64,000 nt of DNA from Pseudomonas sp. TH41 (GTDB lineage Bacteria > Pseudomonadota > Gammaproteobacteria > Pseudomonadales > Pseudomonadaceae): the NCBI RefSeq assembly GCF_016650695.1, contig NZ_JAEKFH010000003.1:764001-828000 (forward strand). The letters are read 5' to 3'. The notes under the pieces were generated by a model. It worked only from the letters and a program-made list of their open reading frames with translations. It made no database searches and had not been told where the DNA came from. Of the stretch, positions 46,166 through 55,733 are shown in pieces; position 1 is the first letter of the stretch; every line of letters begins with the position of its first letter. Made by a program: the position numbers and the translations under genes.

Positions 46166-46402
46166 ATGGATTATTTTATCATTGTCGTCACCACTGTCGC
46201 CGGTCTGTACTTCCACGGGTGGCTGTACGTGCGGATCAAACGCTGGATGGACCGCGACCTGGCGTTAGCCCTTGCCGGTAAAGACGAACACAAAAAAGTG
46301 TTCATGCTCCAGCAGTTGGCGAACGCTCAAGCGCAGAAAATCAAGCGTCGGGACCTGCCTCAGTGGCTGGAGGCCGCTGCGGCAGGCTATCCCGGTCGGT
46401 AA
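46166..46402 (+). CDS. Conserved small membrane-anchored protein, 78 residues
   Basis: One N-terminal helix MDYFIIVVTTVAGLYFHGWL anchors a basic cytoplasmic part RIKRWMDRDLALALAGKDEH followed by helices ending LPQWLEAAAAGYPGR. No family function is known to me. It sits 5 bases from the convergent pdxH stop, a neighbourhood I remember from other Pseudomonas genomes, which supports a real gene. Confidence 0.72.
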   Translation: MDYFIIVVTTVAGLYFHGWLYVRIKRWMDRDLALALAGKDEHKKVFMLQQLANAQAQKIKRRDLPQWLEAAAAGYPGR

Positions 46403-46407
46403 ACTGT

Positions 46408-47055
46408 TTAGGGTGCCAGACGTTCAAGCATCCAGTCAGCGCCCTGTAAACGGTAGTTGAGGCGGTCGTGCAGACGGCTCGGACGGCCCTGCCAGAATTC
46501 GACACGCTCAGGTAACAAACGATAACCGCCCCAGTGCTCCGGGCAATGTGGCTGGGTATCGCTGAAACGTTGCTCGGTGTTCTTGAGCAGCGCTTCAAGC
46601 TCACCACGATCGGCGATCACCCGGCTTTGAGGTGAAGCCCAGGCACCGAGACGGCTGCCCAGAGGCCGGACTTGATAATAAGCGTCGGACTCCTCGGGCG
46701 TTACCTTCACCACCCGACCTTCGATGCGCACCTGGCGCTCCAGGGTCGGCCAGAAAAAGGTCATGGCCGCGAACGGATTCGCCGCCAGATGCTGACCCTT
46801 GGCGCTCTCGTAGTTGGTAAAGAACGTGAAGCCCTGCTCGTCCAGGCCCTTGAGCAGCAGAATGCGGCAATGCGGCCGACCGTCCTGATCGACAGTGGCC
46901 AAGGTCATGGCATTCGCCTCCACCGGCGCCTGTTCGGTTTTCACCGCGTCGGCAAACCATCGATGGAACAGCGTGAACGGCTCGCCCGGGGCTTGTGCCT
47001 CGGTCAGGCCATCACGGGTGTAATCGCGGCGCATATCAGCCAGGGCCTTGGTCAT
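46408..47055 (-). CDS. pdxH: Pyridoxine/pyridoxamine 5'-phosphate oxidase
   Basis: 215 residues from [17 protein letters not shown] at 47055; the ATG at 47064 is rejected because AAGGA would touch it. FMN and substrate residues are in [25 protein letters not shown], the PLP signature in [13 protein letters not shown], and the C-terminal motif is [18 protein letters not shown]. It makes pyridoxal phosphate in the last salvage/biosynthesis step, in the cytosol. It precedes the OmpA lipoprotein gene by 26 bases on the same strand. Confidence 0.96.
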   Translation of the reverse strand: MTKALADMRRDYTRDGLTEAQAPGEPFTLFHRWFADAVKTEQAPVEANAMTLATVDQDGRPHCRILLLKGLDEQGFTFFTNYESAKGQHLAANPFAAMTFFWPTLERQVRIEGRVVKVTPEESDAYYQVRPLGSRLGAWASPQSRVIADRGELEALLKNTEQRFSDTQPHCPEHWGGYRLLPERVEFWQGRPSRLHDRLNYRLQGADWMLERLAP

Positions 47056-47081
47056 GTGGCGCATTCCTTTTGGTTAACGAA

Positions 47082-48071
47082 TCACTGCTTGGTGGTGTCA
47101 GCGGCGACGGCGGGTTTCTTCGAGTCGTCAGTGGCTTTGGCCGGAGCAACCTTTTTCGCCGGAGTCGCCTTTTTAGCAGGTGCCTTCTTGGCCGTGGTTT
47201 TTTTGGCCGGGGCTTTTTTCGCAGCCGGTACAGCCGCTTTTTTCGCGGCTGGCGCAGGCGTAACAGGCGCGACCGCCGGCTTGACATCCTGCACCGCGAC
47301 CATGCGCACCGGCGCCGGGGCTGGCATGTTGTACTTGCTCAGCAAGGCGACCATGGTGTTTTGCGGGGTCACCAGCAGTTCGACGCGGCGGTTCAAGGCT
47401 CGGCCTTCAACACTGTCGTTGGCGGCACGCGGTGCTTCACCGCCCATGCCACGCAGCATCAGGCGATCACGCTGCAGGCCGCTAAGACGGAAGATCGCAG
47501 CCACGGATTGTGCACGCTCCTGGCTCAATTTCACGTTGGCCGGCGCGTCACCGGAGGTGTCGCTATGACCGAGGACCAGCACGGCTGTTTTCGGATCGAC
47601 TTCAAGGATTTTCGCGACGCGAGTGAATGGACCCAGCGTCACCGGCAGCAGCATGGCTGGACGTTTAGGGTTGAACGAGCCTTCTACCGGCGCAATGACC
47701 ACCAATACGTTGTCACGGCGTTCGACTTGCAGATTGCTGTCCTTGACCGCTTCGCGCAGACGCGGCTCGTAGTCGTCGAGCCAGGCTTGGGTCACTTTAG
47801 GGTCAGGCATCGGCACCGCTTTGGCGGTGGATTGGTCTTTACCACCGAACGGCCACCACCATTTGCTACCTGTGTCAGCCTCAGCCTTGGCCACTGGCGC
47901 CGTGACGGCAGGTTTCAGGGGTGCCGGGGCCGGAGCAGGGTCTTTAGACGCGACCTTGTCGGAGGAGCCGAACGGCCACCAGCTGCCGCCGTCTGTGTCA
48001 TTTTTTGGGGTTTGTGCGCAACCGGTGATAGCGAAGCACAGTGCCAAAGCGAGGGTTGGTTTGGTTGACAT
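47082..48071 (-). CDS. OmpA-family lipoprotein with histone H1-like Lys/Ala/Pro tail
   Basis: 329 residues from MSTKPTLALALCFAITGCAQ at 48071; the longer frame to 48215 has no signal peptide. Lipobox ITGC; then two WWPFG motifs within low-complexity Ala/Pro sequence. The peptidoglycan-binding OmpA domain is at about 165-265 (GHSDTSGDAPANVKLSQERAQSVAA, and NRRVELLV). The last about 65 residues are AKKAP/AKKTT-type repeats as in AlgP or histone H1. The tail is strongly basic, unusual for a periplasmic protein. Confidence 0.9.
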   Translation of the reverse strand: MSTKPTLALALCFAITGCAQTPKNDTDGGSWWPFGSSDKVASKDPAPAPAPLKPAVTAPVAKAEADTGSKWWWPFGGKDQSTAKAVPMPDPKVTQAWLDDYEPRLREAVKDSNLQVERRDNVLVVIAPVEGSFNPKRPAMLLPVTLGPFTRVAKILEVDPKTAVLVLGHSDTSGDAPANVKLSQERAQSVAAIFRLSGLQRDRLMLRGMGGEAPRAANDSVEGRALNRRVELLVTPQNTMVALLSKYNMPAPAPVRMVAVQDVKPAVAPVTPAPAAKKAAVPAAKKAPAKKTTAKKAPAKKATPAKKVAPAKATDDSKKPAVAADTTKQ

Positions 48072-48186
48072 TGGATATCCACAAAAAATCAAGAAATGAG
48101 AAATCAGGCCGGACTGGCCCCGCAAAACAGATGCTTTGAATCCGAAAAGGCTTCCGGGTTCCGGTTCTGGAACCCTTGAGCGAGAT

Positions 48187-49332
48187 TTACAGACAAGTGG
48201 CCAGTACTCGCACAAGCCTTTGTGCGCGCGGATCCATCAAGACGTACGGCCCCAGTGTATTTGTCACAAAACCGAAGGCGACATCGTGTTCCGGGTCAGC
48301 AAACCCGATGGAGCCACCGGCGCCCGGATGGCCGAACGCCCTTGGGCCCAGGCCGTAGGTTGCGTTGGGCACGTCCGGTTGATCGAGCATGCAACCCAGG
48401 CCGAAACGGGTCCGGGTCAGTAAAGTCTTGTCCTCGCCAACGCTGTGTTCGCGCGTGAGCTCGTCGAGCATTTCGCTTTCCAGCAGGCTGCCATCGAGCA
48501 GACCGGCGTAGAACCCGGCCAGACTGCGAGCATTGCCATGGCCATTGGCGGCCGGCTGCTGCATTCGTCGCCACTCAGGTTTGTTGGTGCTGGTCATGAT
48601 CGAGGGCGGGTTAGTGAAGGCCCGGGTGGTCATGGCCGTCGGCTCGCGCATAGTCACTTGCAGCAAGCGCTGGGCGGCAGCATCGCCGACGTTGCCCTTG
48701 CCACGGGCGATATGCGCCACGCGATGGAACTCTTGATCCGCCAGACCGACATGAAAATCCAGCCCCAACGGCTTCGCGACCCGAGCCACGATGGACTCTC
48801 CCGGTCCGCGACCGTCGGCACGGCGCAACAACTCGCCTACCAGCCAGCCATACGTGATCGCCGCATAACCATGACCTTCGCCCGGCGTCCACCACGGCGA
48901 TTCAGCGGCCAGGGCATCGACCATGGTTTGCCAGTCGTAAAGCGCTTCGGGTGCGAGCAATTCGCGCAGCGCCGGCAAACCGGCCTGATGGCAGAGTAAT
49001 TGGCGTAGCGTCACGGACTCTTTGCCGGCGGCGGCGAATTCGGGCCAGTAGCGTGCGACCGGTGCATCCAGTTGCAGCTTGCCTTCGGCGACCAGTTGCA
49101 GCGCGGTGACGGCGGTGAAGGTCTTGGTGCAGGAAAACAGGTTAGCGATGGTGTCGCTGTGCCAGGCCTCGGTGCCGTCCTTGTCGGCGGTGCCGGACCA
49201 GAGGTCGACGACTGTTTCACCGCCGATCTGGATGCACAACGCTGCGCCACGTTCCTGAGGATCGTCGAACAGCGCCGCGAAGGCTTCGCGAACTGCTTCG
49301 AACTTAAGCTCGTAATGACCCTGAATCTGCAC
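48187..49332 (-). CDS. Serine hydrolase of the beta-lactamase/EstB family
   Basis: 381 residues from a GTG at 49332, chosen because GAGGGAG lies 6 bases before it; a TTG two codons earlier is the alternative. The SxxK nucleophile is in LFSCTKTFTAVTAL and a Tyr-containing second motif in GHGYAAITYGWLVGELL; a HPGAGGS segment is near the third motif. No signal peptide is evident. Members are cytosolic esterases (family VIII) rather than true beta-lactamases. Substrate unknown. Confidence 0.9.
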   Translation of the reverse strand: MQIQGHYELKFEAVREAFAALFDDPQERGAALCIQIGGETVVDLWSGTADKDGTEAWHSDTIANLFSCTKTFTAVTALQLVAEGKLQLDAPVARYWPEFAAAGKESVTLRQLLCHQAGLPALRELLAPEALYDWQTMVDALAAESPWWTPGEGHGYAAITYGWLVGELLRRADGRGPGESIVARVAKPLGLDFHVGLADQEFHRVAHIARGKGNVGDAAAQRLLQVTMREPTAMTTRAFTNPPSIMTSTNKPEWRRMQQPAANGHGNARSLAGFYAGLLDGSLLESEMLDELTREHSVGEDKTLLTRTRFGLGCMLDQPDVPNATYGLGPRAFGHPGAGGSIGFADPEHDVAFGFVTNTLGPYVLMDPRAQRLVRVLATCL

Positions 49333-49431
49333 CCGCAACTCCCTCGGATAATCGTTCTACAAAGTGGCCGGCATTGTTCCAGCCATTGAAGGTTTTGGGA
49401 ACAGGGGCGGGCTGGGCGGTAAAACCTAAGG

Positions 49432-49505
49432 TCAAAAGATCGCAGCCTTCGGCAGCTCCTACAGGGCGACACATACCCAATGTAGGAGCTGCCGAAGGCT
49501 GCGAT
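49432..49505. repeat. REP-like inverted pair, class I
   Basis: Arms TCAAAAGATCGCAGCCTTCG and reverse complement. It ends 12 bases before the agarase-like gene stop. Confidence 0.9.
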
Positions 49506-49516
49506 GGCCTCAAATA

Positions 49517-52027
49517 TTAGTGGCCATTGCCGGAATGCCCACCCGCATGGCCAGCGCCCTGCCCTGCGCCTTTGCCGGCATCGCCTTTTCTTGCCCCTTC
49601 GCCTTCATGGCTGGCTTTATCCGCTTCTGCCTTGGCCTTCTCCGCCTCTTTACCCAACTGATCGACAGTCGCCAGGTTGCTTTTACGCACGCTGTCGACG
49701 AAGCCCTGAAACGGCAGATCAGTAATCCCCACCAGGCCAAAGTGACCATTCTCGCCATCCAACAGACGGCCGGTCACCGGTTGATCGAGGTATTGGAACC
49801 AGTGCACACCGACAATCGACGGCTCACTGATCGCCTGTTTCAGGAAGTTGGCGTAAGCCGGGCCACGATCTTCTTCCTTGGCCAGTTGCGTCACGCCGCC
49901 CCAGAACGGGCCGCGATCAGTCGAACCGAAGTTGAACTCGGTGATCAGCACCGGTTTGTCGAGGCTGCGCAGTTTGGCGAAGTCATAACCGTCCTGCGGT
50001 TGCAGGGTGTACATGTTGAAGCTCAATACATCGCAGTATTGGGCGCAGGATTCAATCGCTTCCGGGGTGCTGATGGCAAAGCGACCGCCCAGCAACAACT
50101 GGTTCGGCGCGTGCCATTTGAGCGAGTCGGAGATGGTTTTGAAGTAAGTGTCGGCGAAGACCTTCTGGAAGTACTTGAAGTCAGCCTCGATTTCCGGGTG
50201 TTCGGCGCTTGGCAGCGGCGGCACGAAGCCCGGGTCTTCCATCAATTCCCAGGCCGGCAAGTCGATGCCCCAGGCCTTGGAAAGGCCCGCCTGATTGCGG
50301 TATTTGTCCCTCAGTTGCTTGAGGAACGCGCGTTTTGCCGGCACGTCGGTCGTCATTTTCAAGGTGCCGTAGGCCAGCGCATAGCGGGCCTTCGGGTCGT
50401 CACCGGGGCCGGCCCAAGCCAGTTCGTTGTCGGCGAAATAACCGATCAGCCACGGATCGTCGCGATGATCGCGGGCAGCGATGGCCACGGCACGTTCGGT
50501 GGCCATGGCGAAACGAGGGTCGAACGGGTCGGGCATGCCGCCCCACCAGTCGGTGCCGGTACTGATGCTGGCGTAATCGCCGACGATCGACAGCGGCAAG
50601 GTGTATGGCACGCGATCAGCGTTGGCCAGCACCGGCGCGCTCCAGTTGCCCAAGGTGTTGAAACCCCAGGCCTGCAGGCGATCAAGGGTGTGGCTGGCCC
50701 AGCGTTGTTCATCGACCACCGCTTTGCAGGGTTCGGCGGGCGTTTGCTCAGCCGCTTTCGCGACGGTCGCGTCGGCTGCGCCAACCTTGGCCGCCTCGGC
50801 GACACCGGATTCAGCCGTCGAAGGGGCGACCGGTTGCTCGGCGGCCTTCTGCGCTGTCGCCTCTACCGCATCGGCTTTGGCCGCTTCGGCGACGCCGGCC
50901 TTGGTACCGCTGCCCAATGCACAAGGGTTGCCAAACAGGCGCTGTAAATTGGCACCATAGAAGTCGTACCAGCGACCGGCGTTATAGCCACGGCCCTGAT
51001 CGACGCCGTTGCCACCACGGTTATCGCCTTCACCATAGTGGCTGGCGAGTGGCTCATCGGGTTTGGGCAGGGATTCGAACATCCACTCGCGACCGGTGAT
51101 GTAGGTCTGGTTGACGTCCGGGGTGACGGTGTTGACCCCCAACGAATAGAACGGGTGACCTTCCGGGGTCACCAGGTACCAGCGACCGTCACGTTTTTCA
51201 GTGCGGAAAAAACCGCTAGCCTTGAACGCCGGGCCTTTGTTCCAGCCGCCGAACTTGTCCAGCGATGACTTCCCGCGCTCGGCCAGCCAGGTTTTCAGTT
51301 GCTGCTGTTCTTTGGCGGCGGTGCTTTTCAGTTGTTCATCGCTGCTGACCTTTTCTGGCCATTTGGCCCGGGTGGATTGGCCGTAGGCGTCCACCAGAGC
51401 GCCATAAACCGCTGGGGTCACCGCGTCGCCATCCTGCACACCAAAGCGCTCCAACAGGATGCTCTGGGCGACTTTCGGCTGGTCCATCGATAAGGTCACC
51501 GACACCACCTGGTTGCGATCCAGCTCACCGGCGCTGCTGGCCAGCAACACGCGCTGACCGTCGACCGTCATCGGCATTGGTGGCCCGGCTTTCATGCCCT
51601 GGCTCAGCGGCGAACTCGCCACCAGCGGCACCAACAGGGTCTGCGCAGGGCCTGCCGGCAAGTCGACACGGCTGATCAGCGTTTTGCCGTCATTGCTCTG
51701 GATTTTCACGTACAGGGTCACGGCCCAGTCCATTGCGCTCTGGATCCGCAGGCTCATGGCGCTCGACTGCGACCAGTCCCAGGCGCCGGTTTGCGGGGTC
51801 AGTCGCAGCGTCGGTTGCGCCACCGGGTTGAATGTCACCCGGCGCAGCACTTCGCCTTCGGCTGTTTGCTCCGCATTGGATTGCGGCAAGCTGGCGTCCT
51901 GAGTTGCCACCTGGACCACATCGGCCGGACGCACAAAGTTGAACAGCGTCTGTTGGCCGGCAGGGGCCGCCAGCAAAGGGGCTGCGAACATCAGGGCAAA
52001 AATGGCGGGCAACGAACGGCGAATCAT
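49517..52027 (-). CDS. Agarase-like glycoside hydrolase (GH42/GH50 type) with repeat insert
   Basis: 836 residues from MIRRSLPAIFALMFAAPLLA at 52027, a signal peptide; the frame extends upstream to 52105. An N-terminal beta domain precedes a TIM-barrel part with acid/base Glu535 in GYFADNELAWAG and nucleophile Glu697 in VLITEFNFGS. About residues 372-431 are an Ala/Glu/Lys-rich insert with two imperfect copies of GVAEAAK...KAAEQ between two Cys-containing segments. The C-terminus is a charged helix then a Gly/His tail. Exported enzyme likely acting on a beta-linked polysaccharide; agar is not implied. It may act on the cell's own exopolysaccharide. Confidence 0.85.
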   Translation of the reverse strand: MIRRSLPAIFALMFAAPLLAAPAGQQTLFNFVRPADVVQVATQDASLPQSNAEQTAEGEVLRRVTFNPVAQPTLRLTPQTGAWDWSQSSAMSLRIQSAMDWAVTLYVKIQSNDGKTLISRVDLPAGPAQTLLVPLVASSPLSQGMKAGPPMPMTVDGQRVLLASSAGELDRNQVVSVTLSMDQPKVAQSILLERFGVQDGDAVTPAVYGALVDAYGQSTRAKWPEKVSSDEQLKSTAAKEQQQLKTWLAERGKSSLDKFGGWNKGPAFKASGFFRTEKRDGRWYLVTPEGHPFYSLGVNTVTPDVNQTYITGREWMFESLPKPDEPLASHYGEGDNRGGNGVDQGRGYNAGRWYDFYGANLQRLFGNPCALGSGTKAGVAEAAKADAVEATAQKAAEQPVAPSTAESGVAEAAKVGAADATVAKAAEQTPAEPCKAVVDEQRWASHTLDRLQAWGFNTLGNWSAPVLANADRVPYTLPLSIVGDYASISTGTDWWGGMPDPFDPRFAMATERAVAIAARDHRDDPWLIGYFADNELAWAGPGDDPKARYALAYGTLKMTTDVPAKRAFLKQLRDKYRNQAGLSKAWGIDLPAWELMEDPGFVPPLPSAEHPEIEADFKYFQKVFADTYFKTISDSLKWHAPNQLLLGGRFAISTPEAIESCAQYCDVLSFNMYTLQPQDGYDFAKLRSLDKPVLITEFNFGSTDRGPFWGGVTQLAKEEDRGPAYANFLKQAISEPSIVGVHWFQYLDQPVTGRLLDGENGHFGLVGITDLPFQGFVDSVRKSNLATVDQLGKEAEKAKAEADKASHEGEGARKGDAGKGAGQGAGHAGGHSGNGH

Positions 52028-52122
52028 GAGAACGAAATTCTCCCTAACGACCAACAATGGCCAGTGGAAAAGCGATGGTAGAGAGATAGACAACGCGGCG
52101 GGCACATTTGCCCACCGGTGTA

Positions 52123-54267
52123 TCAGGAAATTTCGCGACGGAATGGCGGCAACGCATTGAGGATCGCTTTGCCGTAGCGCTGGGTCACCAGGCGCCGGTC
52201 GAGCAAGGTGATGGTGCCTCGGTCCTCTTCGGTGCGCAGCAAGCGACCGCAGGCCTGGACCAGTTTCAGAGACGCATCCGGCACGGAGATTTCCATGAAC
52301 GGATTACCGCCCCGGGCTTCGATCCATTCAGCCAGGGCGGCTTCGACCGGGTCATCGGGCACCGAGAACGGAATCTTGGCGATCACCACGTGCTCACAAT
52401 ACGCACCGGGCAAGTCTACACCCTCGGCGAAACTGGCCAGGCCGAACAGCACGCTGGAATCGCCGCCATCGACGCGCGCCTTGTGCTTGTTCAGGGTTTC
52501 CTGTTTCGACAGGTTGCCTTGAATGAACACTTGCTTGCGCCAGTCGCGGTCGAGGCCGTCGAACACGTCCTGCATCTGTTTGCGCGAGGAGAACAGCACC
52601 AGCGTACCGCGAGAGCCTTCCACCAGAGCAGGCAGATCGCGAATGATTGCGGCGGTATGGGCCGGCGCATCCCGCGGGTCGGCTTTCAGGTCCGGCACCC
52701 GCAGCACACCAGCATCGGCGTGATGGAACGGGCTTGGGACCACCGCCGTTACGGCTTTTTTCGGCAGCCCGGCGCGCATGCGGAAGCGGTCGAAAGTGCC
52801 CAGCGCCGTCAGGGTCGCCGACGTCACCAGCGCACCATAAGCCACGTTCCACAGATTGCGCCGGAGCATTTCCGCCGCGAGGATCGGGCTGGCGTTGACC
52901 TCGATATCGAACAACGAACCGCTTTCGGCCAGGGTCAGCCAGCGGGCCATGGGAGGGTTGTCTTCCGGATCTTCGGCGGTGAACGCGCCCCACAACTCCC
53001 AGTTGCCCGAAGAACGAGACAACAGGCTGCCGAACAGCGGATACCACTCTTCGGCCTGGTTGCTGGCGATGCCGATGTTGACCTCGCCATCCATGCCTTC
53101 CTTGAGCAATTCGGTGAGGCGGGTGAACAGGTCGGTCAGGCGGGCAAAGCCCTTCTTCAACTCGACACCCATTTCGCGCATGTGCTCGGGAACGACCCCG
53201 CCGACGAAGCGATGACGCGGCCGCTCACGACCTTCGACGTCTTCGCCGGGTTTGAAATCGGCCACCTGCTCGCACGCGGTGAACATGAACTGCTGCTGGG
53301 TTTTGATCTCACGGGCCAGTTCTGGCACCTGCTCGATCAACTTGCCCAGATCGCCCGGCAGCGGGTGCTGGGCAAGCAATTTGGTGAGGTTCTTGGCGGT
53401 GGTTTCCAGCCAGTCGGCGGTAGAGCGCAGGCGCGTGTAGTGGGCGAAGTGGCCGATGGCCTTGTCCGGCAGGTGATGGCCTTCGTCGAAGACGTAAATG
53501 GTGTCGCGCGGGTCCGGCAATACGGCACCACCGCCCAACGCCAGGTCGGCCAGCACCATGTCGTGGTTGGTGACGATCACGTCGACCTTGCCCATGCCCT
53601 CGCGAGCCTTGTAGAAGGCGCACTGGCCGAAGTTCGGGCAATGACGGTTGGTGCATTGGCTATGATCGGTGGTCAGGCGCGCCCAATCGGCGTCTTCCAG
53701 CGCGGTGGACCAGCTGTCGCGGTCGCCGTCCCATTTATTGCCGGCAAGCTTCTCGATCATGCTGGTGAATAGCTTCTGGCTGGCCTCATCGACTTCGATC
53801 TTGAAGCCTTCTTCTTCGAACAGCTGCGCGGTGGCGGTTTGTGCGTGGCCTTCCTGAAGCAACATGTCGAGCTTGGACAGGCACATGTAGCGCCCGCGCC
53901 CCTTGGCCAGGGCAAAGCTGAAATTCAGCCCGCTGTTGCGCATCAGGTCAGGCAAGTCCTTGTAGACGATCTGCTCTTGCAGGGCCACGGTGGCCGTGGC
54001 GATCACCAGGCGTTTGCCGGCAGCCTTGGCGGTCGGGATTGCCGCCAGGCTATAGGCCACGGTTTTTCCGGTACCGGTGCCGGCTTCCACCGCGACAATC
54101 GCGGGGTCGCCACTGCGCCGGCCTTCGTCGTCGGTGTCGATGTCACCGAGGACTTTGGCAATTTCGGCGATCATCAGACGTTGACCGTAGCGCGGCTTGA
54201 GGCTCTTGGCTTCGAGAAAACGCGAGTAGGCGCCCTGGATCGTGGTTTTGAGTTCGGTGCTGATCAT
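52123..54267 (-). CDS. DinG/XPD-type iron-sulfur DNA helicase
   Basis: 714 residues. Walker A VEAGTGTGKTVAYSLAAIP; the four Fe-S cysteines are visible in GRGRYMCLSKLD and HSQCTNRHCPNFGQCAFY; the DEGH box is VFDEGHHLPDKA; motif VI lies in KLVQACGRLLRTEEDRG. Superfamily 2 5'-3' helicase acting on D-loops and R-loops. E. coli DinG is SOS-induced, but no LexA box is visible here. It is divergent from the membrane protein gene at 54367. Confidence 0.93.
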   Translation of the reverse strand: MISTELKTTIQGAYSRFLEAKSLKPRYGQRLMIAEIAKVLGDIDTDDEGRRSGDPAIVAVEAGTGTGKTVAYSLAAIPTAKAAGKRLVIATATVALQEQIVYKDLPDLMRNSGLNFSFALAKGRGRYMCLSKLDMLLQEGHAQTATAQLFEEEGFKIEVDEASQKLFTSMIEKLAGNKWDGDRDSWSTALEDADWARLTTDHSQCTNRHCPNFGQCAFYKAREGMGKVDVIVTNHDMVLADLALGGGAVLPDPRDTIYVFDEGHHLPDKAIGHFAHYTRLRSTADWLETTAKNLTKLLAQHPLPGDLGKLIEQVPELAREIKTQQQFMFTACEQVADFKPGEDVEGRERPRHRFVGGVVPEHMREMGVELKKGFARLTDLFTRLTELLKEGMDGEVNIGIASNQAEEWYPLFGSLLSRSSGNWELWGAFTAEDPEDNPPMARWLTLAESGSLFDIEVNASPILAAEMLRRNLWNVAYGALVTSATLTALGTFDRFRMRAGLPKKAVTAVVPSPFHHADAGVLRVPDLKADPRDAPAHTAAIIRDLPALVEGSRGTLVLFSSRKQMQDVFDGLDRDWRKQVFIQGNLSKQETLNKHKARVDGGDSSVLFGLASFAEGVDLPGAYCEHVVIAKIPFSVPDDPVEAALAEWIEARGGNPFMEISVPDASLKLVQACGRLLRTEEDRGTITLLDRRLVTQRYGKAILNALPPFRREIS

Positions 54268-54366
54268 GGATTGTCGGGCGCAAAAAACGCTGGATAAATT
54301 TTCAGTGGTTCGGTTCGGCGGCTATCATACCCCGCTAATTAGTCCCGCGCAGAACGGAGTACCTCA

Positions 54367-54831
54367 ATGACACCTTTTGGCATCGTTTATACCCTGCATG
54401 TCCTGTCCGCCCTGGTATGGGTGGGCGGTATGTTTTTCGCCTGGATGGTCCTGCGCCCCGCCGCGATGAAAGCCCTGGAAGGTCCAGCCCGGTTGAAGCT
54501 GTGGGTAGAAGTGTTTCAAGGTTTTTTCCGCTGGGTCTGGGTGGCGGTGGTGCTTTTACCCATCAGCGGTGTGGGCATGATTCATCTGCAATACGCCGGT
54601 TTTGAAACCGCGCCGCGTTATGTTCAGGTAATGATGGGGTTGTACGTGGTGATGACCGCGCTGTTTATCCGGATCCAGGCGCTGATGTTGCCGGAATTGC
54701 GTACGGCGGTGGCCGCGCAGGATTGGCCAACGGGGGCTGCTGTGCTGGGGCGGATTCGAAAGTTGGTGGGCATCAATCTGATGGTGGGGTTGGTGCTGGT
54801 GGCGATTGCTGCGGCCCGGCCGATGTTTTAA
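54367..54831 (+). CDS. CopD-domain membrane protein
   Basis: 154 residues with four hydrophobic helices. The start MTPFGIVYTLHVLSALVWVGGMFFAWM and the later LPISGVGMIHL follow CopD-like proteins. The conserved His of LHVLSALVWVGG could bind haem or copper. Cellular role unknown. GGAG precedes the start. Confidence 0.85.
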   Translation: MTPFGIVYTLHVLSALVWVGGMFFAWMVLRPAAMKALEGPARLKLWVEVFQGFFRWVWVAVVLLPISGVGMIHLQYAGFETAPRYVQVMMGLYVVMTALFIRIQALMLPELRTAVAAQDWPTGAAVLGRIRKLVGINLMVGLVLVAIAAARPMF

Positions 54832-54836
54832 AAGCA

Positions 54837-54940
54837 TCGTCGGAACGCCGCCCGGAGCAAGCCCGCTCCCACAGGTTTTGAGTTGTTCACAAATGTGTTG
54901 AACGACTCAAAACCTGTGGGAGCGAGCTTGCTCGCGAAGA
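54837..54940. repeat. REP-like inverted pair, class II, with variant arm
   Basis: The left arm begins with the reverse complement of CTCCGGGCGGCGTTCCGACG, the variant also seen at 18862 and 38634. The inner part CTCCCACAGGTTTTGAGT...ACTCAAAACCTGTGGGAG is palindromic. Confidence 0.9.
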
Positions 54941-54974
54941 CCATCGATCAGACGACACACATTTCAGAAACAGC

Positions 54975-55733
54975 TTACAACCGCTGAACCGTCACCGAAC
55001 CTGCCGCGCCCGCAGGCCCTGGCTGGCCGTCAGCGCCTGGCTTGCCATTCTTGCCGCCATCGGCCTTGTAGACGAAACATCCCTTGGCTTTACCGCCCGC
55101 CCCCGGCTTACCACCAGGGCCGGCCACGCCACCTGCACCGCCAGTGACCTGAACCTTGATCTGTTCGGCCGGGAAATCTCGCGGCACTTCCAACCGAACC
55201 AGCGCCCCGGCTGCACCCGGTTGGCCATCACTGCCATCACTGCCGTCGGCACCGCGACCGGCCTGGCCCCAAGTGCAACCCGGCGCCTGACCATTGGCCC
55301 CATCGAGACCGACAAAACCCGGTGCGCCCGCGCCACCACGAGCGTCTACCAACAATTGCGGCGCCTTCAGGGTTTTAATTTGCAGATTCAGATTGCGCCC
55401 GGATCGGGCGGCCCGCAGATAAGTCCCCGGCGCACCGCGAGCGGTGATTTGGCTGCCTTCCGACAATTCGGCATGACTGACTTTCAGCGCCAGCGGCTGC
55501 TCACTCGGCACAATGGCGATCCGCGCTTCACGACCCAGGTGCAATTGGCCAACGGTGACTTCGGTCACGTTAGACGGGATCAGCAACGTGCCGTAGTCGG
55601 CGACTTCCAGACGTTCCAGCTGCAAGGTGCTGGCGGTGCTGGGCAAACGCATCAGGGAATTGGTTTCGACACTCACCACTTGGGCGCAGGCGAACGGGCT
55701 GATAAGCGCGGCGAGCAGACAGAGTTTATGCAT
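54975..55733 (-). CDS. Exported collagen-like Gly-rich protein
   Basis: 252 residues from MHKLCLLAALISPFACAQ at 55733, a signal peptide; the longer frame to 55796 lies inside the upstream gene. A beta-rich first half (LQLERLEVADYGTLLIPSNV) is followed by Gly-rich stretches GGAGAPGFVGLDGANGQAPG, GADGSDGSDGQPGAAGA and GKNGKPGADGQPGPAGAAG with partial G-X-Y periodicity. Two cysteines (PGCTWG, KGCFVY) flank the stretches. Function unknown; surface display or adhesion is a guess. Confidence 0.8.
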   Translation of the reverse strand: MHKLCLLAALISPFACAQVVSVETNSLMRLPSTASTLQLERLEVADYGTLLIPSNVTEVTVGQLHLGREARIAIVPSEQPLALKVSHAELSEGSQITARGAPGTYLRAARSGRNLNLQIKTLKAPQLLVDARGGAGAPGFVGLDGANGQAPGCTWGQAGRGADGSDGSDGQPGAAGALVRLEVPRDFPAEQIKVQVTGGAGGVAGPGGKPGAGGKAKGCFVYKADGGKNGKPGADGQPGPAGAAGSVTVQRL

